A DNA stretch of 64,000 bases from Chaunax sp. Z400 (GCA_037577475.1 CM075194.1:8774492-8838491); one strand, 5' to 3'; positions 11,551 to 24,748 are shown, numbered from the stretch's first letter. Translations and numbers: made by a program. The notes: generated from the sequence alone by a model not told the origin.

Positions 11551-11556
11551 TTTATT
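11551..11556 (-). terminator. sash1: Candidate poly(A) signal of sash1
   Basis: TTTATT on the plus strand gives AATAAA on the minus strand, about 1.67 kb after the sash1 stop. If used, the sash1 3' UTR would include the complete inverted-repeat element at 11949-12722. Confidence 0.4.
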
Positions 11557-11948
11557 CCTCACGCTCAACCATGACAGAAGCACACTTCAGAAAATGACTT
11601 CAGACTGTCAACCTGCCACGAGTTCAACTTTTAACTGCATTAAAATTTCAAAGTCTGCATTTTAGTGCATTTACAATTATACAAAATGCCTCATTCTAAC
11701 AACTATAGTTTAAGTAAAGATTTGAATTATTCTGCGTTATGCAGTTTTCAGGCACATGATAAAATATTGTGCAATGATTTTTACTGGACTAAAAAAATAT
11801 ACAAACAAACGACAAAATCTTGAGAGCAATACACTGTACAGGTGTAGCTGATGTGACGTAGTTCTTTTACCACGACCTGTTGACATTTACAAGAACCCTC
11901 CATCACAGGAAACACAACTCTTCGCATTTTGACAACTTTTTGGGGGGG

Positions 11949-12722
11949 TTAAAGGAACTGTTCAACCAAAAATGAAAACTCACCACCCGCTGATGGAAAG
12001 TCAGTGGAGGTTTCTTAGTCTACGAAACATTCTGGCGCTCCACAGCGAAACTGTTACATTTTCCTAACCACATGAAGAATATGGAGACTAAAAAGAACCA
12101 AACATAAAATGACTGCATACAGCTCCGTGTCTACAGAAACCCAGAAATCCCAAATTGATTTGGACAGACATTATTTACACCCTTTTTAAGCTGAGCTCTG
12201 GACTGTGGCCTCTAGGCTAGAAGTGTTGGCATGCACCCCATCTGAGGAAGGTGCACAAGCTCGAACACCCGTACATGCAACGATGAGAGCTCTGCTCACA
12301 CAGTTACTTAAAAATGTAATGGTCTGAACAGGAACTTCAGCAGAGATCTCTCTGTTGTCCGTGAAGCAACATCCAGGTGGCAGGTAAACACTGAGGTATG
12401 CAACTTGTGCCCCCACCTCAGACGGGGGACGTGCCAACTCTTTTAGCTTAGATGCAACAGATGTTATCTTAAAAAATATTGTAAATAACATCTTTTAAAA
12501 TCAATTTGGGATCTTCTGGAGACGTGGATAAAGCCGTATGAGCTGTATGGAGTAACTTAATTTTTTTTTTTGAGGGGTTGTCTTCATCTTCTTTAGTTGT
12601 TTAGGAGAATGCTGCAACACTGTTTTACTGTGAAGCTCCAGAAAGTCACGCCGACTTTCCATCGGCATGTAGGTGAGTAGATAATGACTGAGTTTTAATT
12701 TACGGGTGAATTGTTCCTTTAA
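11949..12722. mobile_element. Complete MITE-like DNA element, copy A (774 bp)
   Basis: Left end TTAAAGGAACTGTTCAACC; the right end read on the other strand is TTAAAGGAACAATTCACCC. The inverted similarity continues inward through 'aaaactca', 'gatggaaagtc', 'tctggcgctccac/tctggagcttcac' and 'attctcctaa', giving terminal inverted repeats of roughly 130 bases. No transposase frame is inside, so the element is non-autonomous. The TTAA at both tips could be a TTAA-type target duplication (piggyBac-like), but this is inferred. Related copies lie at 2744, 18990, 28733, 55130, 59205 and 60942. Confidence 0.85.
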
Positions 12723-13225
12723 GTCTAACCAAATAACCACAATAAGAATGATAGCTATGAATAAAGCAGGCATTCACAGTAAATGTACTGCAATTACTAT
12801 AAAAAAAACTATTAAATCTTATCACAAGCCAGTTCAACAGCAAAAACCACCACACACACTCATAGCTGCACATCTATGTGTGAGTAGACCTTCGGCTCCA
12901 CATATAGTTTGTTCAGGGGTCACTGCTCAGTTTGACATGATGCAAGTAAACGTATAGTCCCATAATAACAGAGCATGTTTTATCCCATCATGAATATTAC
13001 GCTTGTAAAGAAAGGTGAGTAATGTCACCAAACAGACAGAAAGTGAGCGTAAACAGTTTAGTTCGTTGATGCAGAAAGAGAAGAAAGTTATGACTTGAAG
13101 AAGTAGATGTGACAATAGCAGAGTCTGTCCTGGAGAGCATGAAAACTGAGTTTGGTGGCTTGAAATGCTCTGAGCATCAAGGTTTGAAGACCACGGGAGT
13201 CTCTCTAGTGAAGGATGAGGACAGT

Positions 13226-16200
13226 TCACGGGCGACTCAGGCTGTCATTCCCGTTCTCGAGGTTCTCACTGCTCTCGTAACAACCGGAGTCCCGCGGGGA
13301 GTCTCCTGTGAGGCCACGTCCGTCCAGGAGCAACTTCTCCTGAGAGCCTCCGGACTGATTGCATCGCTCTGGATCACTGCTTCCTGCAGGGCACAAACAT
13401 CACCAGCAGGGGGCAGACAGTCACAAATTATATTCTCAAGAGGAAACAAGTGGGAGAGCATGTTGTGACCATGGAGCACAAATTAATTAAGATTCTTTCC
13501 CAGTAACGTAATCACAACACTGAAATTATTTTCCTGTCAAATTCACCCTCATTAGATCGAACAGTATAATCACTATCCTTTAATATTTCAATCTTGTATG
13601 AATATTATTACATTTGGCGAATCTTTATCCAGTGCTCAGGTGAGATAACACCCTGTTGGTTACCTGACCCACCATCGTACTCTTGCAGCAGCTCCACAGC
13701 AGTAAGCAGCACCGCTCTGTGCTGGGCGTCTCTGATGTTCAGCTCGTCCAGGTCCTCCTCCTCCAGCAGCTTGAATGTGTCCAGATCCTCGTAGCCGTTG
13801 AAAAGGAAGGTGGGAAGGTGATCCTGCGGAGAGGTGAGGAGGGATGATGCTCAAATGGAACAGTACAAATCTATACAATTTGGATAAAATGAAGACACCT
13901 GAGAACTAACCCTGTTGTGACTCAAGTGTTTTTCTCTAATTTCTGTTATTTATAAAGGAACAGTTTTGTGTCTGCGTGATTCTCTGGTCTGAACTGAACT
14001 TTACAAAAAGTACAAATATTTCCTAAATATAACTACAACCAATTTTAACCAATTATCCACTAGCATCCTTTTAAAAATCAAGCTTTGCTAACAAGACAAA
14101 GTTATTCCTTCGTGTATGTCAAAGAAAAGTCCACCTGTGCGTGTGATAGATTCTGATACTGTACTATGTTCATTACTTTGAGGTTGATGCGATCGAGAAG
14201 CTCCTCCACTGAAGTGGGTTTGGGTTGCCGGGCCTTCCTCCTCCTACGTGTCTTTTTGGGCTTCACCTCCTCCTCATTCAGGACGTCCACATAGATAAAC
14301 TTGAAGGTGCCAACTTTACCGTTGAGCATCCCCATCCACGTACCCATCGGAGGCTTACTGATGATGTCAATGACGTCTCCATTCTGCAACGCAAAAGCGT
14401 CTTAGAAGAAATCAGCTCATCTCTATGTATTGTGTGATTTGTTGGATTGATAACGCCTCCGTACCTTCAGTTTGAGGGAGTCGGTGTCGTAGGGGCTGGG
14501 GGTGAAGTCCGTGTGAACCAGAGCGCGTCCACAGAAGGGGCCACGGTAAGGCATCTCATCCTCCTCCCCGTCCTCAGACTTCACACTCTCTCTGTTGCTG
14601 TTGGAGGAATCGGTGGTGCCCACCGTCTGACCACCTGCACCACCCACAAAAAGACAAATGAGCCACTTCCCGACCACGAGACGGCTCGGGTGTGTTAGTA
14701 TTTGACAAATATTTTTAATATGTCTATTAATCTGACTGGAGAGCCAGATGTTACTGCGCAGACAGTGAAACTACAAAGTTTAGACTCTAGTCCTTGAAAC
14801 ACTTTTCTGATAAACACATCTGGTATTTTGAAGTCAAGTTCAAACAAACACTGAGAATTATTTGAAAGTAGACTCAGATCTTGCTCATGCAAACACGCAG
14901 ACTTACTCATGGAACTTTGTTCACTGAGGGAACTCCTCAGGCTCTCCACAGAGCCTCCAGGCTTCAGTTTGGGTTTCTCCAAAGAGTCTGCATCCGTCTG
15001 AGGCGAATGAGTGCAGCTGGGTATGCGGTCTGGGCTTAACTAGGACACAGAATAAAAAAAGACATATGGACAGTCTGTAACAGTAACACCGATAGGTGCT
15101 TCTATACCGTGATGTACTATACTGACTGTACATACCTGTTCAGAGAGAGAACAGTGGTATCTCTTGGATATATGCTTCCTCATCGTTTCTCTCACAGACT
15201 TGACTTTTCTACCCAGGGAAATACGTGATGTTGGTGGAGACTTAATGGGATCACTCAGACCACCTCCGTCTTTATTCTGATTTACACACACAAAAAAAGC
15301 AGAGAAAGGCAAATAAGTAAATAACTTTACCTATTGATTAATACAGTGGAAATTCAGAAAGAGTGAGTGATACATACAATGTTATCGTTGTCAGAAATGA
15401 CCATCTGCGCTGAGCGGTTGGTCAAGTCAAATCCTCCAAAGCTACAAGCTCTCTGTGAAATAAAAAAAAACAGGACATTCATGAGAAGAGATGTACATGA
15501 ACTCGGGTTTCTCTGCTGAATACTGTGAGTTTTTAGCTCCTGCAGTAGACCTGTGTATTGACCAGAATCTGGCGATATCATACATAGCATGATACAGGGG
15601 CTATGATTCAATATATAAGCAAGGTAACGCTGGCTGTCCAAAAACAGATTACAGTACTGCTATTTAGCGTTTGGGGATTTTAACACAACACAAAATAAAC
15701 AACAGCCACAAATCTTTGCATGTAAATTATTAATCAAAATTCGACACAGTAAAACGTGCAATAACATATCCTAATAAACATTCTACTGATGTGGATTACC
15801 CATATTTGTCATTTCAGGAGATAGTGCTCTTAAGAAAAGGCTAATTAATTCCACCAAGGAGGTTATGTTTCCATCGCCATTTTGTCTGTCTGTTAGTTAC
15901 ATCCTGTGATGTCATTTAGTAGGCCAATTCTCCTGAACTGGAAGATCCCACAACCTCCCAGTTATATCTCACGGTTGAGAGACGTCATACAGCTGTATTG
16001 ATACTAAAACTATAGTTCCTATCAATCTCATGCTAGATTCTGCTTCAAAGTAAAAAGCTGCTCAATGTGATTTACTGTTGAGGGATGGAACTGACTTTTT
16101 ACTGCCTGAAGGTGAAAAGTATTAATTAATTATTCATTCAATGTGTCTTCCTGTACTCACTCCATGGTGACCGAGCGTGTTGAAGATCCGATGACGGAGC

Positions 16201-19200
16201 TCTCCGTCGGTAACTGATCGAGCCATTTTGAGCTCATCATTGCAACACTCCGTCTCAGAAAAGGAAGAGCAGCTGCTTTCGCCCGCCCCCCTCACCTCCC
16301 CAGCTACACTCGTCTCCTGATGAATGGGGCTCATGCTGGACTTGGTGAAGACCCGGAAGATCTTCTGGCTGCTGCAGGTGTCCAGGCTGCTGGAGGAGGG
16401 GGAGGTGGTCAGGCTGTCAGAATCCCTGTCATAGGCGAGCTGTCCCCGCAGAGCTGAGGCCAGGGAGCCCATGGCAGATTTCTTCTGCAGCCCCGAGGAC
16501 AGGGACAGGGACAGGGATGTGCTGGCATCTCCATGGGGAATGCCCTCCAGGTTAAGGTTCTCTGGAGGGTAAAATGATATTAATATATTTATTTATACAG
16601 CACAAAAGCAAGTTACATTGGCCAAGTTGTAAAGGGAATAAAGAGAGTTGTCAAGTAGTCTAAGCAGGATATGAAATTTGTGTTGCAGTGTCTGAATGTT
16701 TAGAATCTGTTTCAGACGTTATTCCTGCCTGCAAAGAATCTATTTTTCCACCACTAATTATTTTCATTTTTTGGCATGCTGGGAAAAAAGCATGTTGGAA
16801 CCAAGTTGGAGGAGGTACTCTTCAAAATATATATTCACATAAAGTACACCACCAGTGAAAACACACTGTAAATACTGCTATTGCAGTAAACATACAAAGT
16901 CAAACAGTAATTAGATGCAGCTGATATTTGGTCTAGACTCTGCGTCACATTCAGCATTGTGGTGCACCATTTCCACTTCATACACTGTATTCTTTTACTG
17001 TAAACACCTGCTGGTTTCTAAACCTCGGCTGCATGTAGAGCAACACACTCATGGTTTAAATCTTCTCTTGCACTTTTTCCCAGCACCACATGGTAGGAGA
17101 GTGAAAACATAAATAGTTTGGGAGTTTCTAGAGAGACTGAATGAAATGAAGCCTTTTTGTACCCTCTGCTCCAGGCCTCTTTGACTCATCAATTCTGATC
17201 AGCTTCTTCTTCACCTTCCGTGTTGAGTTGACTAATTTATGGAGTCTCCTGAACGTCACGGATTCCTCTTGTTCAGTGTCCGACAGGTCACAAGGCTGAA
17301 AGAAAAGAACAGGGAGAATTTTATCTACAGAAAACGTCTTGTCACCACAGGAGTTTGGCAGTAAAATAACACCGAGAGTCTGCTGACAGTAGATTGTTGC
17401 CAGTTGTAAAGCGTACCACTTTGGAAATGAAAGGAGCTATTACATGATACTGACTGCCTTTTTGAAATATTTGCCATACTTAACTGGATTGCATATTTCA
17501 ATAAGTGTTCACCACTTCAAGTAACTTGTAAAAGAGGTTTGTAAACTGTGTTTAAGCTGAAAGCATCTACTGAGAACGCTCTGGAAACTACTTGTAGCTT
17601 AAAATTAAATTGTTGTAGGAAACCATAGCGATGATACTGAGGCCAATGCAAACAGATGACCATTCTGTCAAAACGGTCAAAACAAAAACAGATTTGTAAA
17701 AGAATCTAGATATCAAAAAGCACAACTACTTATCATGGTTAATTTGTGTGTAAGGTTTGGTGAATCAGGTATGTATAGTTTGTCACATATGCTACGGACA
17801 AAAAATGATCACGGACGGAAGGATGGACATGGCAACAACACTATTCCTCCGTCATGTTTATGTCTGCAAAATGAAATGTCAGCTGCTTGGAAATCACCTA
17901 AACCAAAGGAATAAATGCTGGTTAGTTAAAAGACTCAAGTCATCTACTGCGGTTTCATGTGGGGACCAAAACATGAGCTGTTTATACATCCCAAAATACA
18001 CACGGGAAGAAAAAAATGAAAGCCGATATGCAATTTTAAATATATGACAGCGATGGTTTTTAATTATCAATAAATGAATAAAGACACAGCAAGAGACGTG
18101 CAAAAGAAAGTGAGAACACAAATGCACACATGCAATAGTCAGGCCATCCAGACAAATCTGAAAAATGTGCCCTGAACCTGAGCCCCCTAATCACCCCACC
18201 CATGCATAAAAGAGCTGTGGCCTGCACAACAGGGCCCTGAGCTGAATCCACTTGCTCACTACAGCACAATAGGGGGTTAGTGCTTTGACAGCAATGAATA
18301 GAAGTCCGCCCAGTGCCGTGCAGTTGGGAGAAGGCCCTGAGCTGTGGGGCTTTAGAGGGGCCCCGGTTCATCAGTGGGAATAGAGAGAACAGCTCAGCAG
18401 CCTTGGCACTACTAGATCAGAGGCTCTAATACACAACACACGGCCTGGAGTTGTGATTCAGCATTAAAAAGATGCCCTCAGGCAGGGCACTTAAGAGACT
18501 CACGTTGCAGCTGATCAACTCATGTGAGGTGGGACTGGAGGGGTCGGTCCAGTCTGTAGGATCGGACCTGCACGTCTGTCTGTTCTGAGTCTCAAACTCC
18601 TTCAGCTGAAAAGAAAGATGAGCCCGTTAGTCCACGGTGAAGAGCACATTAATCTACCAGCTTGAACTGCTTGGCACACATACAGGGAATCATTAGAAGT
18701 GCATTCCTTTGGTCATGCAGATAAAATCATGATTTGACCAAATTCCTGCCACGAAGCAGAAAACGCTGTTAACAAACAGACAATATACAGAGTTTTAAAT
18801 GTTTTTTTGTGTGATTTTGCTACATGTTTTTGCAATCCATTTAAAATTGCTCAAACAGCTCAAAACAGCCTAGTTTCTGAGCTGATGTACATGCATGTAC
18901 ATGCAATACTGGACAAGATCAACAAGAACTCACAAACCCTGTTTATCTCAGTACATGCACAAATAATGAAAATGTAACATTAGATTTGACAGAAACGATT
19001 GTTGCTGCAACTTCTGCAGAGCTTCCCTCTGTTGTGTGTGATGTAATGTCTGTATAGCAGCAAACACTGAGGTATGCAGAGATTGCGAATTCTTGTTGAT
19101 GTTGTCTAGCGGTGCATTTGTACACGATCAAGGTCGTACACATTCCCCAGACAGGGCGTGCGCTAACACTTTTAGCTTCGAGGCTACCTTAAAAGCTTAG

Positions 19201-22200
19201 TTTAAAAAGTCTGTAAATAACGGCTTTTCAAATTAATGACTTTTTCCACAGCAAACTCCCAAGACTGTGGATAAAGGACAAAAACACAGCAGCTGTATGT
19301 GGGGATTTTTAGGATGAATGACATCATACCCGTGCCAGGGCTTCTTCTATAGAGATCATATTCTCCTTCACCATCATCATCAGGTGGATACGCTCCTCAT
19401 CACTCATGGTGATTTCACTGGCCACAAAACCAACGTCATCACCTGTCAGATAAAAAGTAGAAACATCAACGGACAGCTTTAATATTATATTATAAAAAAA
19501 TCCTGAATATTAAAACGAAGTGCATTATGTTCAGAAGGAATCTTTATTATAGTGTTATTGTCTGAACATACCTTTTGAAATCTGACGCACCACTCCTTTC
19601 TGTGACTTTCTAAAACCTTGCCAAAAATACTTGTTCTTCCGCTTTCCGTCCAATTTACCTTCACAGAACAACAATTCAGTTTAGTGCAGATTTTTAAAAA
19701 ATCTAAACAGCATCACCACAAAATTAATGTATTATACAGTACAGTATATCTAAATCTAGCATGTGCATTCAGTAATAAAAAAGGTATTCACTTATGTCCT
19801 TAATTACAATATCCTCAAAACACAAACATAAATGTCATTTCTATTATTCATAAAGATTTAGCACACATGTTATTACATTGGATTAAGACACCTTTGACTG
19901 CAATTTCACATTTTTAAAGTAGCTCAGGCCAAGTTTCAAGTAAAAAGGCTGTGAAAATTGACATCTGATTGTAATTTAAGCATTAAGCATATGAGGCGTA
20001 TAGTACAGATTTGTATACTTTTCAAACTTACCTCCTGATCCATCATCAGAGCTAGATCTGTGCACAGGAAACCTAAAAGTAAGAACAAAATGTTAAAAAT
20101 GAAGAGTTTGAATGTGGAATCAAAGCCCTAAACAGAACAGTACCTGCTGTCCAAAGTTATTTTCTTCATTTTCCCTGATATCCCACCATCTCATCTCATC
20201 TCATCTCACCATCTCTTGTCTGTCTATCCTCTAGTCTTGTGCCAGATTAAAAAGAATCACATAACTGCTCTGTCCCTCATGACAGTAGCATCATAGTGAA
20301 GGGAATCGAAACAGAGAGTCAAAAACAGACAAAACAGAGTCAAAAACAGATGGAAAAGACTGCCTGCTCCTGGCTGATGAACAGAGGTCAGCACTCTATG
20401 GCCATCGCACGAACAATAGAGTCTTTTTCACATCCAGTCAGGGTTTTAGAGCAGCAGCGCGAACGTGGCCTCTGCATTCTCTGCACACTTTCACCCTCCC
20501 TCTCTCCCTCAATCTCTCTATCACTCTCTCTCCGTCTGTCTGGGCTGTTTGTTGTTTACAACTGTCTCTCTCTCTCTCTGTCTCTTTCAGTTTTTGCAGG
20601 TGCTGGGTCAGTGTGTGAGTTTGCAAACAGATCAAACCTGTAGATGCCATTTATGTTTATTTTTGGCATGTTATATTATTTTGTTTAGATTTATTTATTA
20701 CACTTTCTATGAAGACTACATCTATTGTGCATTAATGGGGGCATTCATGGAGAATTATGCTGTATTTAAAATGCTTTATGTCGACACTAATAAACACACA
20801 ACACTTTCTAATGCTTTCTATAAACAGTCATGAAACATTATAGATGTGACTAACAATTTCCAAAAGTTCAAATGTCTTATGTATACTTTTGACCACTTAC
20901 AAACAAAAGCCATCAGGAGATGACATATCCCCCCCACCACCTAAAATGCTGAATAAGTTTACAAAAACCCCACCATGAAGCAAGTAGTACACCATGATCC
21001 GTAAACTCTATTCAGGAGATTGTAATTAGCATTGTTTTCTCAATTCTAAATTCTACAGTAAAAAGAATGTGGGAGACAAAAAGTACTTGTGTCAGTGTTA
21101 TGGGCTCATCCCACTAGAGGGCAGTGTACGTTTTCTATGAATCCTGTCTGCTGCATTCCGGTCCAGGTTCTGAGTAATAGAGGCGTATTCATTATAATAT
21201 ATTTGCTGAGTTTTCAAGGTTATGACTCTTTAACAAGCTCAATGAAACATATGCGGTGCTTAAACATTAGTCATTGATATTCAGCGTTCCAATGACAAAA
21301 TATGACTAATCTTTGAAATCCCTCAAAAGAAACAATGGAAGGAAGGAAGTTTGGAGGTGACACACAACACTTGATGAATGTGACTGGAGGACAGCAGGAA
21401 GCTGTGGGATGATATTAAAAGGAAGAGGAATCACAGTTCAGCTCCCAACAGTGACACAACTATGAAATGACAATGTGTCTGTAAAGCCACAACGCTACAC
21501 ATCATCTGGACCAAATAACAGTTCCACAAATACTTATTATTGTCTTTTAAGTATTTCTTATCAGAAGCACAACAAATTTGTTGACTTTAGATGAGACCTG
21601 ACCAAATCAAACTAGAAATGTGTTGTCCAAGAACACAGATGCCATCTGTACTGGAAAAGCTTGAGTTAAAAAATACCTAAAAATGTAAAAATAAGAAAAT
21701 TGAAGAATCCAATTACGAGATACACACCTTTAGGGGCCCTACAAAGGGTAATTACCATGTGCGTAATCACCCATCCCCTGCAGAGAGTCTAGTCATCATA
21801 CAGCAGCTCGTATTTTGAAAAGAAAAATGGATTTAAAATAGCTAAAAAACACAACTATTTAAAGTTGTGTGTCCCTCTCCTGCACCAAAATAAAAAACCC
21901 CAGTGGTTCTAAAATTTTCTGAAGTGCCTCCCCCTTTTTTTCACCCCTCCCGGAGCCAAGGATGCCGACAATTTCTGGTGTATGATTATACATTAAAACA
22001 CCGAAGTTGTGGATTTTTTTTTCATGGAAATTTTTTTCATTATTGGGATTTACTTTTTACCTTCTCTCCGTCTCTGGAGTGGACGTGGTACTGTTGAGCC
22101 CAAGGGATTCCTTAAAGACATGAAAACAGTGTAAACTTAAATACATACAGAAGATATGCTTCAGCCCACTGAGCTGTTTTTAAGATAATTCTTGAGTTAC

Positions 22201-23034
22201 AGTTGTATTTTAAATGGAAAGGAAAGCAGAATAATAAGAAACAGCTTCTGGCATGGACTGATTCCACTGAAATAGGAGTAGCAGAAGAGGAATTTGAGAT
22301 ATTTGTTAATTGGTCATTTGTTACACTTTTAAAATACTTATCTTGTAATTTGGTGGCAATGAAACCCACATACTATACCACTAGTCACATTTCAGAATGT
22401 GTTCCCTCACATTCCCAGACAGTATCAAGGCCAGATCTCTGTATCACAGTCAAGTTACTTTTCAGTCTTAAACTTTGGTTTTGCTCAGGATAATCATGAC
22501 GAGGCCATACCATCTGCTGGGGCCTGACACACTAAGAGCTGGACACTCACCTGGATCTGAGAGCGGAGCTGCAGTGATGTGGCCGCTGAGTCATCCTTTC
22601 CCTGAAACGCAAAAGGCAGGGGAAGCAGAGGAGTAAATTATAGTGTCATCATAACACAGAAATAGAAACAATATTCATCATGGAATAACACCAATAAACA
22701 GTGATGTTATGACATCTGTAACTTGTTTATGAACAACAGGTGTTTGAACATATCCAAGTGGTGTTTGAACATATCTAAATTTTCATACACTAATCAATTG
22801 GTAAATTAACAAGCACAAAGAATCACAATAATTAATGCTGAGGTATTACATTTTCATTTTGAGGTCTTTACTGACAAGAAAAAGGAGACTGATAAGACTG
22901 TTTACCATCTCTGCATCTTGGACTACTTTGCGTTTCCGAAGCTCCTCCATCCTTTCACACACGTCACTGAGCGGGGCGCCGTAATACTGAGAATACTCCT
23001 GAGCCAGGTCATCAAGGTTCCCCACCGAGCCATC
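13226..23034 (-). CDS. sash1: SAM and SH3 domain-containing protein 1 (5' end and C-terminal part not found)
   Basis: SLY-family adaptor; the mammalian protein scaffolds TRAF6/TAK1 signalling and affects pigmentation and adhesion. Sixteen exons: 22906-23034, 22551-22601, 22061-22110, 20032-20072, 19572-19658, 19330-19442, 18504-18605, 17163-17295, 16161-16561, 15378-15452, 15136-15276, 14907-15039, 14465-14634, 14177-14383, 13673-13823 and 13226-13383. Together they make 2142 in-frame bases (713 residues plus stop). Visible parts are the N-terminal DVCERMEELRKRK, the SLY region (KNKYFWQGFRKSQKG; ASEITMSDEERIHLM), the CSFGGFDLTNRS box, a basic stretch, the SH3 domain at about 520-576 (PSPYDTDSLKLK...KVGTFKFIYVDVL) and the first SAM at about 598-661. 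The last exon reads DSGCYESSENLENG and then ends DSLSRP-stop. Human SASH1 (1247 residues) goes on about 500 more residues to a second SAM. The segment before DGSVGN (human exon 1) was not located. Confidence 0.93.
15565..15790. repeat. Interspersed repeat in a sash1 intron, member 2 of a pair
   Basis: Same motif order as 10460-10730 ('gcgatatcat', 'atgattcaatata', 'gtactgctatttagcg', 'cagccacaaatctttgcatgtaa'). It is diverged and lies between sash1 exons 15378-15452 and 16161-16561. Confidence 0.6.
15850..15990. repeat. 'ACCTCCxCCAAGGAGG' fish repeat fragment
   Basis: The text 'ccaccaaggaggttatgtttccatcgccattttgtctgtctgttag' is the recognisable head of the dispersed repeat seen elsewhere in the window. 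It is intronic to sash1. Confidence 0.65.
18990..19300. mobile_element. MITE internal fragment in a sash1 intron
   Basis: Contains 'aacactgaggtatgca', 'gctaacacttttagctt.gaggct', 'taaataac' and 'gtggataaag', in the order seen inside copy A. It lacks the terminal AAAGGAAC ends. It stops just short of the sash1 exon at 19330-19442. Confidence 0.6.
20465..20590. repeat. CT-rich low-complexity tract in a sash1 intron
   Basis: Runs such as 'ctccctctctccctcaatctctctatcactctctctc' and 'tctctctctctctctgtctc'. They create several spurious open frames on both strands. Confidence 0.8.
21625..21745. repeat. Interspersed repeat, member 2 of a pair
   Basis: Partner of 7555-7720: 'tgtccaagaacacagatgcc', 'gaaaattgaagaa', 'attacgagatacacacctttaggggccct'. 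It lies in the sash1 intron before exon 20032-20072. Confidence 0.55.
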
Positions 23035-23879
23035 CTGGAAGAGATAAAGAGGCATTTAAACACTCACTCAGATATGACCACAGGGGGGGGGGGGCATCCA
23101 GCTGAGGTTGAGCAAGAAGCCAAACAGCAGGCAAACACTGTAAACCACTGACCGCAGTCATGATTACAACCATTGTTTCAAGGTTTAGTAGGGTCACCAG
23201 CAAAACAAACAGCCAGGAAACACTGACATAGAGCACTGGGAGTGTGAAAGCATCTGAGACGTCCAGCTGTGATAAAGCCTCAGCCTTTTGTCTTCCTGCC
23301 CAGCGACCTCCTCCACCTCGTCAGACCTGACCACCCCCCGGTCAGAAGGAAGCATCATGTGACGCAGCTATGACTCTCGTTCAGGAGTCGACTCAAGAGG
23401 CCACGGTTCAGTCTACCGTAAATCACAACAAGCAGAATTAGTCAGTCAGATGAGTGTTTGTCCTGTTTGACCCTAAACCTCTGAAGGTATGTGTCTTTGG
23501 CTGAGTGGGAAGACGGAACACATGCGAGATAAATCATTTCAGAGAAAAGTTGCTGAGTTTTATGACCTTGTGACCTTCATCAACATATGTGGTTGGTTGG
23601 TTCCGTGTCAGTGGAATAAGTCTGATTCTAGACTTAAGAGGCATTTTAACTCAACCAGTCTTCCAATAAAACACATTGGATTACTTTAAATGAAGCAACT
23701 ATATTCAACTGTATCATTATTTTCTCACACACCTTCTCATGAAATGTACAAATAATTAGATAATACAACATGTAAGGTATGAAAAGATTACATTGTGGGT
23801 AATGTAACATGTAAGATGTACGTTTCCAGACACGTCTAGTCAAGAAGTAAGACTGGACAAATAAAATCTGTGTCTGATC

Positions 23880-24630
23880 ATCCAGTATGTCCATAAAGTG
23901 TTTCTTGGATCATTATTGTCATTATTATGCTGAAATCATGCCATACACTTAAGTTATGCAAATGTGCCCATTGAAAGTGAAAAATAACACAGTGGGCTCT
24001 GTTGTCTTGGCATGATAAGACTGTGACTGGCTTTAACTGTCCAGAAAAGAGGGCCATTCTCTGGTAAACGACGTGCCCCAGGGTCGACAATGACCTGAAA
24101 ATCTGGCTGTTTTTCATACAGTCTAGAAACGAGGCTTGACTGAGGAGCCCTGAACTGTGCCTGGCTGCAGCCTCTCTTCTGCCTCTGACTGCCGCTGATC
24201 CACATAAACAGCCCATTGTCACACAGGCACATGATATCGCATCGCCCGGAGTGCTTATTAGACATGCTGCACGTGTACATCCTCGATGCAAATAAACACA
24301 GCTTAAGCGCACAGAAAACAAGCTGAGCTGAACGTTGAATTAAATGAACAATGCGAGTTCCATTTGGTGCACTGAAAACTCTTTTTGGAAAATATTCCAG
24401 GGTGCTTTTTATTTCCTTCTGTCTCCAAATTAATGGTCTGCAAGCCAAAATTGCAGCATGAGACATCGACCACAGAGGCTTGAAAAGGAGAGTGTGGTGT
24501 CGCATTTCTCAGGCGATGAGCATCTTGTAGGCACACAAAAGATTCACAAAAGATCCCCCAGGGCCCAGAGTGTCTAATGAGTGTTTTACTTTTTCTCCGA
24601 CATATTTCAGGCAGCAAGACCTGGGTCACA
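23880..24630. other. Open-frame-rich, repeat-free block upstream of sash1 exon 22906-23034
   Basis: Two overlapping minus-strand frames (147 and 183 codons) and a third of 108 codons stay open across this 750-base block. No product is recognisable and no splice sites clearly bound them. Base composition is more balanced than in the flanks and no repeat motifs are present. A conserved non-coding (enhancer) element of the sash1 5' region is more likely than a protein. Confidence 0.3.
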
Positions 24631-24748
24631 AAGTCTCAGCAAATTAGTATCACTTTACTCTGCTTTGAGCCAGAGATGTTGAAATATGGTTTTGCCTCAA
24701 AAGTCACTAAGTAGTATCAGAAGATTCAGATAAGACCATGAAGTATAC

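Noticed and set aside
12186..12491. 101-codon minus-strand frame near the sash1 3' end, considered as missing sash1 exon
   Set aside because: It lies entirely within the inverted-repeat element copy A, and similar translations occur in the other copies.
20296..20833. Overlapping 115- and 122-codon frames
   Set aside because: Most of their length comes from the CT-rich low-complexity tract within a sash1 intron.
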